A stretch of 64,000 bases of DNA, from positions 62,001 to 126,000 of the forward strand of contig JAJDXQ010000043.1 of the NCBI GenBank assembly GCA_022823185.1. Direction: 5' to 3'. Position numbers and translations under genes: made by a program. This DNA is from Caldilineaceae bacterium (GTDB lineage Bacteria > Chloroflexota > Anaerolineae > Caldilineales > Caldilineaceae). Below the pieces are notes generated by a model. That model was not told where the DNA came from, made no database searches, and saw only the letters and a list, made by a program, of their open reading frames with translations. Position 1 is the first letter of the stretch. Each line of letters starts with the position of its first letter. Positions 23,690 through 34,147 of the stretch are shown in pieces.

Positions 23690-23875
23690 TATAAGGAGAG
23701 CGCGACAGCGAAGGGGCTTCCGGTCATTTTCTTCATGCACAATGTCAACTAGAATTGCCAGGCGCCGGACAGCTACACGATCATGCGGCAGGGAGAGAAG
23801 GTGGGCAGGAACCAGAATGGGGACCTTTCACAGCAGGACATTGCCGACCTGATTACCGGGGCGCGTGAGAGTTAG
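23690..23875 (+). pseudogene. remnant of a sugar ABC-transporter ATP-binding protein (C-terminal end)
   Basis: One plus frame reads YKESATAKGLPVIFFMHNVN, a TAG at ~23752, then NCQAPDSYTIMRQGEKVG and on to LSQQDIADLITGARES and stop at ~23875. The H-N-V switch region, SYTIMRQGEKVG and DLITGA are the C-terminal signature of RbsA/FrcA-type sugar importer ATPases. Everything upstream (Walker A/B) is missing and there is an internal stop, so this is a relic. It sits where an inositol importer gene would be expected. Confidence 0.6.
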
Positions 23876-23938
23876 GGTAAACTAGGGGAGCCAACGCAAG
23901 GAAAGGCAACCATCGAAAAATAAATCAGGAGCAGTCCA

Positions 23939-24781
23939 TTGGAATCATCCAGTTCCATGCAGGGCAAATATGCCGTCGTGACGGGCAGCACGCAGGGGCT
24001 GGGCGAGGCGGCTGCGCGCTTGTTTGCGGAGCGGGGTGCGGCGGGGATCATCGTCAGCGGACGGAATGCGGACAGGGGCAACGCGGTTGCGGCTGATTTG
24101 CGCGCGGGGGGTTGTCAGGCGCATTTCGTACAGGCCGACCTGGCCGACGTTGCGGCCTGCCGGGGGATCGTCGCGGCGGCGGATGAGCGCTTTGGGGCGG
24201 TTCACGCGCTGGTAAACTGCGCGGCGCTGACTGTCCGCGGCAACATTTGGGACACGAGCCCCGAACTCTTTGACCGGATCATCGCCATTAACACGCGGGC
24301 TCCGCTGCTTCTGATGCAGGACGCGTGCAAACTGATGCGGAGCGAAGGAAACGGCGGGTCGATCGTCAATATCTCCAGTGTCGCCTCGTACGGCAGCGAG
24401 CAGTTTCTGCTTCCCTACACAGCTTCGAAGAGCGCGTTGAATGCGATGACGAAGAACGTCGCGTTTGCCGTGATGCGATACGGGATCAGGGTCAATGCGC
24501 TTGCGGTGGGATGGATGGATTCGCCTGCCGAGGATTTCATTCAGCGCAAATTCCATTCTGAAGGCGAAGACTGGTTGGAGAAGGCGGAGAAGGAGCAGCC
24601 CTTTGGACGGCTGCTGAAGACGGATGAGGTGGCGCGTGCGATCGCTTTTCTTGCCTCCGACGAGTCTGGCATGATGACAGGCAGCGTGATCGATTTCGAC
24701 CAGTCGGTGCGGGGCGCGGGCCCGGTTTCAAAGCCGCCGCCGCTCGACGATCCGTACTGGAAGGTCGGGGCTAGGGACTAG
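23939..24781 (+). CDS. short-chain dehydrogenase/reductase in the iol cluster
   Basis: 280 residues from TTG 23939 (AGGAG 8 nt upstream). NAD(P) site VVTGSTQGLGEAAARLF near residue 14, NISSVASYG with the catalytic Ser, and YTASKSALNAMTK with Tyr-x3-Lys near residue 160. It may oxidise an inositol isomer or related polyol; substrate inferred only from position between iolE and an iolG-like gene. Confidence 0.85.
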   Translation: MESSSSMQGKYAVVTGSTQGLGEAAARLFAERGAAGIIVSGRNADRGNAVAADLRAGGCQAHFVQADLADVAACRGIVAAADERFGAVHALVNCAALTVRGNIWDTSPELFDRIIAINTRAPLLLMQDACKLMRSEGNGGSIVNISSVASYGSEQFLLPYTASKSALNAMTKNVAFAVMRYGIRVNALAVGWMDSPAEDFIQRKFHSEGEDWLEKAEKEQPFGRLLKTDEVARAIAFLASDESGMMTGSVIDFDQSVRGAGPVSKPPPLDDPYWKVGARD

Positions 24782-24892
24782 CGCACGCCTGGACCTTGGG
24801 CCGAACAAGCCGGCGATCGCGCCCTGCGCTTGTTCGTCTCCTGACTCCGGCGGTTTGACGGAAGTTCATTTCACCACAGGGCAAAACCAAAG

Positions 24893-25903
24893 ATGAGCGA
24901 CACGGTCAACATCGGTGTGATTGGCGCGGGCGGCATGGGTGGCAGACATGCTGTCAATCTGACTGACGAGATTGGATCAGCCAGAGTGGCCGCGATCATG
25001 GATGTGGACGCGGCGCGTGCAGAAGATGTGGCGGCCCGATGCGGCGGATCGAAAGTGTACGCCGATGCCGAGGCGTTGATCGCGGACCCTGATGTTGACG
25101 GTGTTGTGATCGCGGCGCCGAACCGGTTTCATGCCGAGTTGACGCGGACGTGCATCGCTGCGGGAAAGCCGGTTCTATGCGAAAAGCCGCTGGCCACGGA
25201 CGGGGAGGAAGGGCGCAGGGTAATTGAGGCCGAGGTCAGAGGGGGAAGACGGCTGACCCAGGTTGGATTCATGCGCGAGTATGATCCAGACCATCTGGCG
25301 GTCAAGCGGGTCAGCGACAGCGGCGAGCAGGGGAGGGCGCTGGTTTTTCGCAGTGTCCACATCAACCCTGGGTGGAATGACTTTCCAGGTCTAGGTGACG
25401 TAGTCAACGGATCTCTTGTGCATGACATTCACTCGGCGCGGTGGATGATGGGGGAGGAGATCTCCCGTGTGTATACGTCTTATCTCCCTTTTTCGCCGGC
25501 AATGCCTGACAGCGCGCGATATGTGGTTGTTCAGCTTCAGTTTGAGAGCGGCTCGCTGGGTAATCTGGAGTGCAATTCGGATGCGGGATATGGTTACGAG
25601 ATTTCGGTCAGCATCACAGGTGAGAGCGGGGTGGCGCAGTCGGGCCCTCTGTCAAGCCCTGTTGTGCGCCGAAGCAACGCGATTCGCCAGTGGGTGGAGG
25701 AGGACTGGCTGCAGCGATTCCGGGTGGCCTATATAGATGAGATGCGGGCGTGGGTGAAGTCGATTGGGGAGGGGAGGACTGCCGGGCCGAGCGCGTGGGA
25801 CGGCTATGCGGCGATGCTGGTCGCCGATGCGTGCATTGAATCGGGCGTCAGTTCGAAACCGGTGGAGGTGGATTTGCCCGATAGGCCGTCGATCTACGGA
25901 TAG
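24893..25903 (+). CDS. Gfo/Idh/MocA-family oxidoreductase, inositol 2-dehydrogenase-like
   Basis: 336 residues. Rossmann start NIGVIGAGGMGGRHAVNLTD, then VLCEKPLATDGEEG with the catalytic Lys of the EKP motif near residue 99, and the second-domain motif GSLVHDIHSARWMMGEEI near 170. This is the pattern of inositol 2-dehydrogenases and related enzymes. One of four family members in the cluster; the division of substrates among them (myo-, scyllo-, chiro-inositol) is not visible. Confidence 0.85.
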   Translation: MSDTVNIGVIGAGGMGGRHAVNLTDEIGSARVAAIMDVDAARAEDVAARCGGSKVYADAEALIADPDVDGVVIAAPNRFHAELTRTCIAAGKPVLCEKPLATDGEEGRRVIEAEVRGGRRLTQVGFMREYDPDHLAVKRVSDSGEQGRALVFRSVHINPGWNDFPGLGDVVNGSLVHDIHSARWMMGEEISRVYTSYLPFSPAMPDSARYVVVQLQFESGSLGNLECNSDAGYGYEISVSITGESGVAQSGPLSSPVVRRSNAIRQWVEEDWLQRFRVAYIDEMRAWVKSIGEGRTAGPSAWDGYAAMLVADACIESGVSSKPVEVDLPDRPSIYG

Positions 25904-26065
25904 CGACGAGAGCGGCTGCCCGCAAGGAAATGCAGTTGTCTGAGGTTGGGGATCAGTGGCAGCTGGCAGGAAGAGGTCTTTGACAGGGGCACTGGGACTG
26001 TATGAGCGGCTCAGGTTTCGCGGTTACGAAGGCAGAGTATTCATCCTGGGGGAAGAGAGGGCAAA

Positions 26066-27979
<1,914 letters not shown>

Positions 27980-28095
27980 GGCACGTGAGTGTGGACGAAT
28001 TGCAGGCAGGGCGCTCGCCTGGCGCGGTATCCGGGAGCGCGGGAGCCGCCTGAGAAACAATTTCAGGCATTGGGTTTCTGCAAAGGAGAATTACA

Positions 28096-28578
28096 GTGGT
28101 TGCGACGGTGACACCGAGGTCGAATGAGGTTGAAAACTACGAAAGGGACCGGGGAAAACCGGCGCCCAGCTTCAACCACTACTTTGTTCAGACGCAGTTG
28201 CAGTTTGCCCTTCATGAGGCTTGCGGAGACAGGTATCTTGTTGGAGGGGAGCTGTCACTCAGTACGGAGCCAACGACGACTCCTGACCTTGCTGTCTGCA
28301 ACTTTCGCCACCCGGACTGGTTGCACGATGAAGTACGTGCAGTGGAACCCCCGGTCATGGTGGTCGAGATCCTATCCCCTTCGCAGAGCGTCAATGAAAT
28401 CATCCCCAAGATTGAGGCCTATTTCCGTTTCGGGATCAGATCGGTTTGGCTGGTGCAACCGCCCTTGAAGCAGGTGGCCGTCTTCACACCGGAGATGGAG
28501 CCGCAGGTGTTTGTAGAGGGCGATGTCGTTGACCCGACCTTGGATGCCAGCGTGTCACTTGACAAGATATTTTCCTAA
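28096..28578 (+). CDS. Uma2-family (DUF820) putative PD-(D/E)XK nuclease
   Basis: 160 residues from GTG 28096 (AAGGAG 7 nt upstream). The Uma2 core is visible: GGELSLSTEPTTTPDLAVCN with the active-site PD near residue 61, and VMVVEILSPSQSVNEIIPKI with the E-x-S motif near residue 92, then YFRFGIRSVWLV. These proteins are numerous in Chloroflexota and cyanobacteria and their function is unknown. Its place between iolD and iolA appears incidental. Confidence 0.85.
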   Translation: MVATVTPRSNEVENYERDRGKPAPSFNHYFVQTQLQFALHEACGDRYLVGGELSLSTEPTTTPDLAVCNFRHPDWLHDEVRAVEPPVMVVEILSPSQSVNEIIPKIEAYFRFGIRSVWLVQPPLKQVAVFTPEMEPQVFVEGDVVDPTLDASVSLDKIFS

Positions 28579-28592
28579 AAGGGGTGAGAGAT

Positions 28593-30080
28593 ATGACACA
28601 GAGTCAGGAACTGCTCAACTACGTCAATGGCAGTTGGCAGCATAGCGCTGCAGCGGAGGCGCTTGACGTGCATAACCCTGCGACGGGGGCTGCGATCGCC
28701 ACGGTGGTGTTGTCGCCGGCGGCGGAGGTGGATGCGGCGGCTCGCGCCGGGTTGAAAGCCTATGCAGCGTGGCGCGAGACGCCGGTCGTTGATCGCGTCC
28801 AGCCGTTGTTCCGGTTGAAGATGCTGCTGGAGGAGCATTTGGAGGAGATCGGACGGGTGATCACGGAGGAGTGCGGCAAGACGTTTGCCGAGAGCGTGGG
28901 CGAGATGCGGCGGGGCATCGAGAATGTGGAGGTGGCCTGCGGCGCGCCGTCGCTCGTTCAGGGCTGGAATAACGAGGACATTGCCAGCGGGATTGATGAG
29001 CATATGCTGCGCCAGCCGCTGGGCGTCGTGGCCGCGATCACGCCGTTCAACTTTCCCGGCATGATCCCGCTCTGGTTTCTTCCCTACGCGGTGGCGACGG
29101 GCAACTGCTTCATTCTGAAGCCGAGCGAAAAGGTGCCGATGACGACGCAGAAGCTGTTTGCGTTGATCGAAGAGGCCGGATTCCCGCCGGGGGTTGTGCA
29201 GCTTGTGAACGGCGGCGCGGATACGGTCAACGCGATCCTGGATCATCCTGACATACGGGCGATCAGTTTTGTGGGGTCGACGGCGGTGGCGAAGTATGTT
29301 TACAGCCGGGCCACCGCGAACGGGAAGCGGGCGCAGTGCCAGGGCGGAGCGAAGAACCCGGTGGTGATCATGCCGGACGCGGACATTGGGTCAACGACGC
29401 AGATCATGGGCGACTCGGCGTTTGGTTGCGCGGGCCAGCGGTGCCTGGCAGTGTCGGTGGCGGTTACGGTGGGAGAGGCGAAGGACCCGTTTACAGAGAG
29501 CATTGCGGACCTGGCGGCGAGCCGCAAGGTCGGGTATGGGATGGACGAGGCGAGCGAGATGGGTCCGGTCATCACCAGCGAGAGCAGGGATCGGATCGAA
29601 GGATTGATTGCGGCAGGCGCGCAGGAGGGGGCGCGCGTGCTGGTAGACGGACGGCAGAAGCGCGTTGCCGGATATGAAGACGGTTACTGGGTCTTTCCGA
29701 CGGTATTGGATGCGGTGGCGCCGACCAGCGAGATTGCCAGCACGGAGATATTTGGGCCGGTGCTCAGTCTGATGCATGCGGATACGATCGAGGAAGCGAT
29801 CGCGCTGATCAATGATCGGAGCGTGAGCGCGTACGGCAATATGGCCTGTCTGTTCACGAGCAGCGGCGCGGTGGCGCGCCAGTTCCGTCACGAGGTTGAC
29901 GCCGGCAACATTGGGATCAACATCGGTGTGGCGGCTCCGATGGCCTTTTTCCCGTTCAGCGGCTGGAATGAGAGTTTCTTTGGCGATCTTCATGCGCAAA
30001 GCCGGCATGGGATCGAGTTCTATACGCAGACGAAGGTTGTGGTGGAGCGCTGGCCGCAGGAGTGGAGCAGGAAGTTCTAG
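28593..30080 (+). CDS. iolA: methylmalonate-semialdehyde dehydrogenase (acylating), IolA/MmsA
   Basis: Final step of inositol catabolism: malonate semialdehyde to acetyl-CoA. 495 residues from ATG 28593 behind AAAGGGGTGAG. ALDH fold with AAITPFNFPGMIPLWFLPYA near residue 146, FVGSTAVAKYVY near 228 and the catalytic Cys in CAGQRCLAVSVAV near 283. The usual catalytic Glu block reads QCQGGAKNPVVIMPDAD, as in CoA-dependent MMSDHs that lack the general base. C-terminal PFSGWNESFFGDLHAQ is also characteristic. Confidence 0.94.
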   Translation: MTQSQELLNYVNGSWQHSAAAEALDVHNPATGAAIATVVLSPAAEVDAAARAGLKAYAAWRETPVVDRVQPLFRLKMLLEEHLEEIGRVITEECGKTFAESVGEMRRGIENVEVACGAPSLVQGWNNEDIASGIDEHMLRQPLGVVAAITPFNFPGMIPLWFLPYAVATGNCFILKPSEKVPMTTQKLFALIEEAGFPPGVVQLVNGGADTVNAILDHPDIRAISFVGSTAVAKYVYSRATANGKRAQCQGGAKNPVVIMPDADIGSTTQIMGDSAFGCAGQRCLAVSVAVTVGEAKDPFTESIADLAASRKVGYGMDEASEMGPVITSESRDRIEGLIAAGAQEGARVLVDGRQKRVAGYEDGYWVFPTVLDAVAPTSEIASTEIFGPVLSLMHADTIEEAIALINDRSVSAYGNMACLFTSSGAVARQFRHEVDAGNIGINIGVAAPMAFFPFSGWNESFFGDLHAQSRHGIEFYTQTKVVVERWPQEWSRKF

Positions 30081-30213
30081 GGGCGGGCTCTGATCGCGAT
30101 CCGGATTCAGATTGACGCGCGCCCCGCCGACTGCGGTGTCCTCAGGACACGATGGAAGGCGGGGCCGTTTTGAATCAGGCGGGCAATGAAAACGGGAGGC
30201 AAGCGAGAACCGC

Positions 30214-31410
30214 ATGGCCCGAGAGATAGGCATTGGCGTGATCGGCATGGGCTGGATGGGGACGGTTCACAGCCGGTCGTACAGGATGTTGAACGACCGA
30301 TTCCACGATAGCGGCGTTCAGGCCAAGTTGGTGGTCTGCGCCGACGATGTGGCGCATCGGGCGGAGGAGGCCAGGCGGACGCTGGGGTTCGCCGAATCCA
30401 CGACGGACTGGCGTGAGGTGGTCGAGCATCCAAAGGTGGAGGTGGTGAACATTGCCGCGCCCAATTTTCTGCACAGGGAGATGGTAGAGGCGGCTACGGC
30501 GGCGGGAAAGCACGTCTTTTGCGAGAAGCCGGTCGGCCGCAGCCCGCAGGAGACGGCCGCGATTGAACGGATGGCGCGTGCCGCCGGGGTGATGAGCTTT
30601 GTGGGATTCAACTACCGGTGGGCCCCAATGGTGCGGCATTGCAAGGCGCTGATCGAGGCGGGGACGTTGGGGCAGCTGACGCACTACCGGGGCCGGTTTT
30701 TCACCATGTACGGCAGCAACCCCAATGGCATGCTGACGTGGCGATTCAAGAAGGAGCAGGCTGGCCTGGGCGTGCTTGGCGATATCATGTCCCATACGGT
30801 GGATATGGCGCACATGCTTGTCGGCCCGATTCGGCGGCTGGTGAGCAGCCGGCATACATTTATCGGGGCGCGTCCTCTGCCTGTGCCGGGACAGGGCACA
30901 CATTTTTCAGTGGGCAAGGAGGGCGATCCGACCGGCGAAGTGGAAAACGAGGACTACGTTGGCGCGCTGGTCGAGTTCGAGAATGGGGTGCGAGGCAGTT
31001 TTGAGGCGTGCCGGGTGATCTTTGGCCCGAAGTGCGAGATGTCCTTCGGGGTGAACGGCACGGCGGGGGCGGCCAACTGGAACTTCGAGCGCATGAACGA
31101 GTTGGAGCTGTATCTGCCTGGTACGGACGGGATGCAGGACGGCTACACAACGCTGCTGGGGGGACCGGCCTACCCGGACCACGGGCGATTCAACCCGGGT
31201 GACGGCATTGGGCTGGGCTATGAGGACCTGAAGGTGCTTGAGGCGCACAATTTTCTGATGTCGATCGCGGAAGGGGCGCAGCGGTCGCCGAGCTTTGCGG
31301 ATGCATTGCGCCTGGCGGAGGTGCAGGAGGCGATGACGCGCTCGTGGGAGAGCGCGTCCTGGGAGGAAGTGCGGCCGCTTGCAGAGGACGAGGACAGCCG
31401 CCCAAGGTAA
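30214..31410 (+). CDS. Gfo/Idh/MocA-family oxidoreductase
   Basis: 398 residues. GVIGMGWMGTVHSRSYR at the N-terminus, VFCEKPVGRSPQETAAIE near residue 104 (EKP), VGFNYRWAPMVRH near 129 and GDIMSHTVDMAHMLVG near 190. It is longer than the neighbouring paralogues because of an insertion around residues 205-260. Probably oxidises an inositol or sugar derivative; first of three dehydrogenase genes in a row after iolA. Confidence 0.85.
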   Translation: MAREIGIGVIGMGWMGTVHSRSYRMLNDRFHDSGVQAKLVVCADDVAHRAEEARRTLGFAESTTDWREVVEHPKVEVVNIAAPNFLHREMVEAATAAGKHVFCEKPVGRSPQETAAIERMARAAGVMSFVGFNYRWAPMVRHCKALIEAGTLGQLTHYRGRFFTMYGSNPNGMLTWRFKKEQAGLGVLGDIMSHTVDMAHMLVGPIRRLVSSRHTFIGARPLPVPGQGTHFSVGKEGDPTGEVENEDYVGALVEFENGVRGSFEACRVIFGPKCEMSFGVNGTAGAANWNFERMNELELYLPGTDGMQDGYTTLLGGPAYPDHGRFNPGDGIGLGYEDLKVLEAHNFLMSIAEGAQRSPSFADALRLAEVQEAMTRSWESASWEEVRPLAEDEDSRPR

Positions 31411-31425
31411 ACGGAGAGAGCTAAG

Positions 31426-32535
31426 ATGTGGGAAAGAGTCAGGGTCGGAGTTGTCAGCACGAGCTGGTGGGCGGACGCGATGTATTTGCCGGCGTTGGAC
31501 GCGCACCCTGGGGCGGATGTCGTCGCGGTCTGCGGTCGCAACCGGGAGCGGGCGGACGCATTTGCCGCGCGCTGGGGCATCCCGCAGGTGTATACGGACG
31601 CGGGGGCTTTGATTGGCAGCGGAGAGATCGACGCGCTGGTGGTGGCGTCCGGCCATGAGAGTCACTATCCGATCACGATGGAGGCGCTGGAGGCGGGGTT
31701 GCATGTTCTATGCGAAAAGCCACTGGCGTTGCGTTACGGCCATGCGGAGGAGATGGCGGCGCTGGCGGCGGAAAAGGGAGTGACGCACTGCACGCCGTTC
31801 ACCTACCGGTTCATGCCGACCAACCGGTATATCAATGAACTGATCGAGGATGGTTACATTGGCAGACCGTATCATCTGAATCTGCGGTACTATACCGGCT
31901 ATGCGCGCACGCCCGGCTACGGATGGCGGCATGATCGGGCCTATTCGGCCACGGGCGTGCTGGGCAATATCGCGTCGCATTTCTTCTATTTAGCGTACTG
32001 GTGGTTTGGCGAGGTAACGGACGTGTTTTGCCTTGCGGGGGAATTTGTCGACCGGCCTACGGAGACACCTGAAGGGGAGCCCTATGACCGGACGGAGGAC
32101 GCGGCGTACACGTTGCTGCGCTTTGCCAACGGCGCGCAGGGGCTGGTGCAGGCGTCGGCCGTTTGCACGGAGGAGACGGCGTTCGGGCAGAGGCATGAGT
32201 TTGATCTGCACGGCGAGGAAGGCACTTTGCGCAGCGTGATCGACTGGGACAGGCGGCAGGATGTTGAGGGCACGAGGCGGGGTGAAGGGCCAACGCGGCC
32301 GCTTGAATTGCCGGAGCATGTCTGGGGCGCGGCGCGCAGTGATACGGTGCATAATACATATCGCGATGTTTTCCGCGTCGAGGACCATATGACGAGGGGT
32401 TGGCTCAATGCGATTGCGGAAGGGCAGCCGTTCAGCCCCAGCCTGGAGGATGGCGCGGTCGTGCAGCGAATCATAGACGCGGCGGCTCTGAGCGCGGCAG
32501 AAGGTCGGTGGGTTGCTGTTCAGGAGATCGGCTAA
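31426..32535 (+). CDS. Gfo/Idh/MocA-family oxidoreductase
   Basis: 369 residues, 15 nt after the previous gene. VGVVSTSWWADAMYLPALDA replaces the common GxGxxG core with a looser STSWWAD segment, an unusual nucleotide-binding loop. VLCEKPLALRYGHAEEM near residue 95 is the EKP motif; TYRFMPTNRYINELI and GVLGNIASHFFYLAYWWFG complete the pattern. Whether the altered loop still binds NAD(P) is uncertain. Confidence 0.82.
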   Translation: MWERVRVGVVSTSWWADAMYLPALDAHPGADVVAVCGRNRERADAFAARWGIPQVYTDAGALIGSGEIDALVVASGHESHYPITMEALEAGLHVLCEKPLALRYGHAEEMAALAAEKGVTHCTPFTYRFMPTNRYINELIEDGYIGRPYHLNLRYYTGYARTPGYGWRHDRAYSATGVLGNIASHFFYLAYWWFGEVTDVFCLAGEFVDRPTETPEGEPYDRTEDAAYTLLRFANGAQGLVQASAVCTEETAFGQRHEFDLHGEEGTLRSVIDWDRRQDVEGTRRGEGPTRPLELPEHVWGAARSDTVHNTYRDVFRVEDHMTRGWLNAIAEGQPFSPSLEDGAVVQRIIDAAALSAAEGRWVAVQEIG

Positions 32536-32545
32536 GGGGGACGCA

Positions 32546-33565
32546 GTGGGCAACGAGGTGAGATTCGCGATCCTGGGCGCCGGGCGAATTGGTCAGGTTC
32601 ATGCGGAGAATCTGACGCGGCACGTTCAGGAGGCGGAGGTTGTCGCGATCGCGGATGTCGTTCCAGAAGCGGCAGAGCGGGCGGCGCGGCGTTTTGGAAT
32701 CCCGCATGCAAGTGGAGATCCGGCGGAGATATTCAGCCGGGACGACGTAGACGCGGTCGCGATCTGTTCATCAACGGAGACGCATGCTGAATTCATCATA
32801 CGGGCGGCGCGGTCCGGCAAGCATGCGTTTTGCGAGAAGCCGATCGCGCTTGACCTGGCTGCGGTCGACGAAGCCCTGGCAGCTGTGGACGAAAGCGGGA
32901 CAAAGCTGCAGATTGGCTTCAACCGGCGCTTTGATCCGAACTTCCGCGGCATACGCGATGCGGTGCGGGAAGGCGAGATCGGCACGCCCTACCTGGTGCA
33001 GATCACCAGCCGCGATCCGGCCCCGCCTCCGATCGGATATGTGAAGAGTTCGGGCGGGTTGTTCCTGGACATGATGATTCATGACTTTGACATGGCGCGG
33101 TTTCTATTGGACGACGAGGTGGAGGCTGTGTCGGCAACCGGGGCGGTACGGGTGGATGAGGCGATCGGCGCGGCTGGTGACATTGACACGGCGGTCGTCT
33201 CCATACGTTACCGGTGCGGGGCGCTTGGGGTAATCACCAATTCACGCCAGGCGGTATACGGGTCGGACCAGAGAGTAGAGGTGCTGGGCTCGCTGGGGTC
33301 GGTGTCATGCGAAAATAACACGCCGGACCGGGTCATCAGGCAAACTGAGGCCGGCGTTATCCATGCCAAGCCGCTGTATTTTTTCCTCGAACGTTATCAG
33401 GCTGCATACGCTGACGAGTTGCGCTCGTTCATTCGCGCCATCCGGGAGGACTGTGAGGTCGAGGTAACGGGGGCGGATGGGCGGGCCCCGGTTGCGCTGG
33501 CGCTGGCGGCGGGTTTGTCGTATCGAGAGCGGCGCGTTGTGGCGATGAGCGAAATCGGTGCGTGA
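32546..33565 (+). CDS. iolG: inositol 2-dehydrogenase (IolG)
   Basis: Oxidises myo-inositol to 2-keto-myo-inositol, the entry step. 339 residues from GTG 32546, with AAGGGGG 5 nt upstream; an earlier in-frame start overlaps the previous gene. VRFAILGAGRIGQVHAENL, AFCEKPIALDLAAVDEAL near residue 95, QIGFNRRFDPNF near 126 and SSGGLFLDMMIHDFDMARFL near 167 (with D-x3-H) are hallmark IolG motifs. It closes the cluster; a 582-bp spacer follows. Confidence 0.9.
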   Translation: MGNEVRFAILGAGRIGQVHAENLTRHVQEAEVVAIADVVPEAAERAARRFGIPHASGDPAEIFSRDDVDAVAICSSTETHAEFIIRAARSGKHAFCEKPIALDLAAVDEALAAVDESGTKLQIGFNRRFDPNFRGIRDAVREGEIGTPYLVQITSRDPAPPPIGYVKSSGGLFLDMMIHDFDMARFLLDDEVEAVSATGAVRVDEAIGAAGDIDTAVVSIRYRCGALGVITNSRQAVYGSDQRVEVLGSLGSVSCENNTPDRVIRQTEAGVIHAKPLYFFLERYQAAYADELRSFIRAIREDCEVEVTGADGRAPVALALAAGLSYRERRVVAMSEIGA

Positions 33566-34147
33566 GCGCGAGTCATGGGCCAACCTGCGGGCTGCGGTAC
33601 ACGACCGTTTATTGGCTTGCTTCTATCCGGGCTTCCCATTCCCTTTTGACCAAATCGGCCAGCAGGCTGCCCGCTGCCTTGATACGGCGGCGCAGTTGAC
33701 CGCGCCCGCGCGCTGGAGGAAGGCGCAGTTCACGGCGCTGGGTTGGGCCGAAGGTACAAGAGGGGGGAACGGCAGGGGGCAGGAGGTGACGGGGCGGGAT
33801 GGCGCCGCGGGGTGGCGTTGCGGGGAAGCGAAGGGGAGGGCGACCACAAGGGGCGCCCCTACAGGGGGATGATGGGGAAGGGAGACTTTGTGGGGCGGCC
33901 TTGCGGGGGCGCCGGGACGGGCTTAGTGTGGCGGGTATAGGGGTTGCTACTGGGAAATCCAGCTGGATCGCGGGGCCTGCTTCGGATGACATTCTCAGGT
34001 TTGGACTGTGCTGACGGGTAAGTTGGCGGTGCCTTGGCGAAAAGGGATGTGGTACACTTTGGAGACCGGGTTGACTGCCGCGTTGTGGGCCCGGGCGTTT
34101 TTTTCGGGAACCAAGACTTAGAACAGGTTTGGTAGGACGCTGATTTG
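33566..34147 (+). repeat. spacer with second copy of the GGGGCGCCCCTACAGGGGG repeat
   Basis: 33835-33870 reads GGGAGGGCGACCACAAGGGG then CGCCCCTACAGGGGGATG, matching 17665-17700 apart from a few changes. No gene on either strand is convincing in this spacer. Confidence 0.6.
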
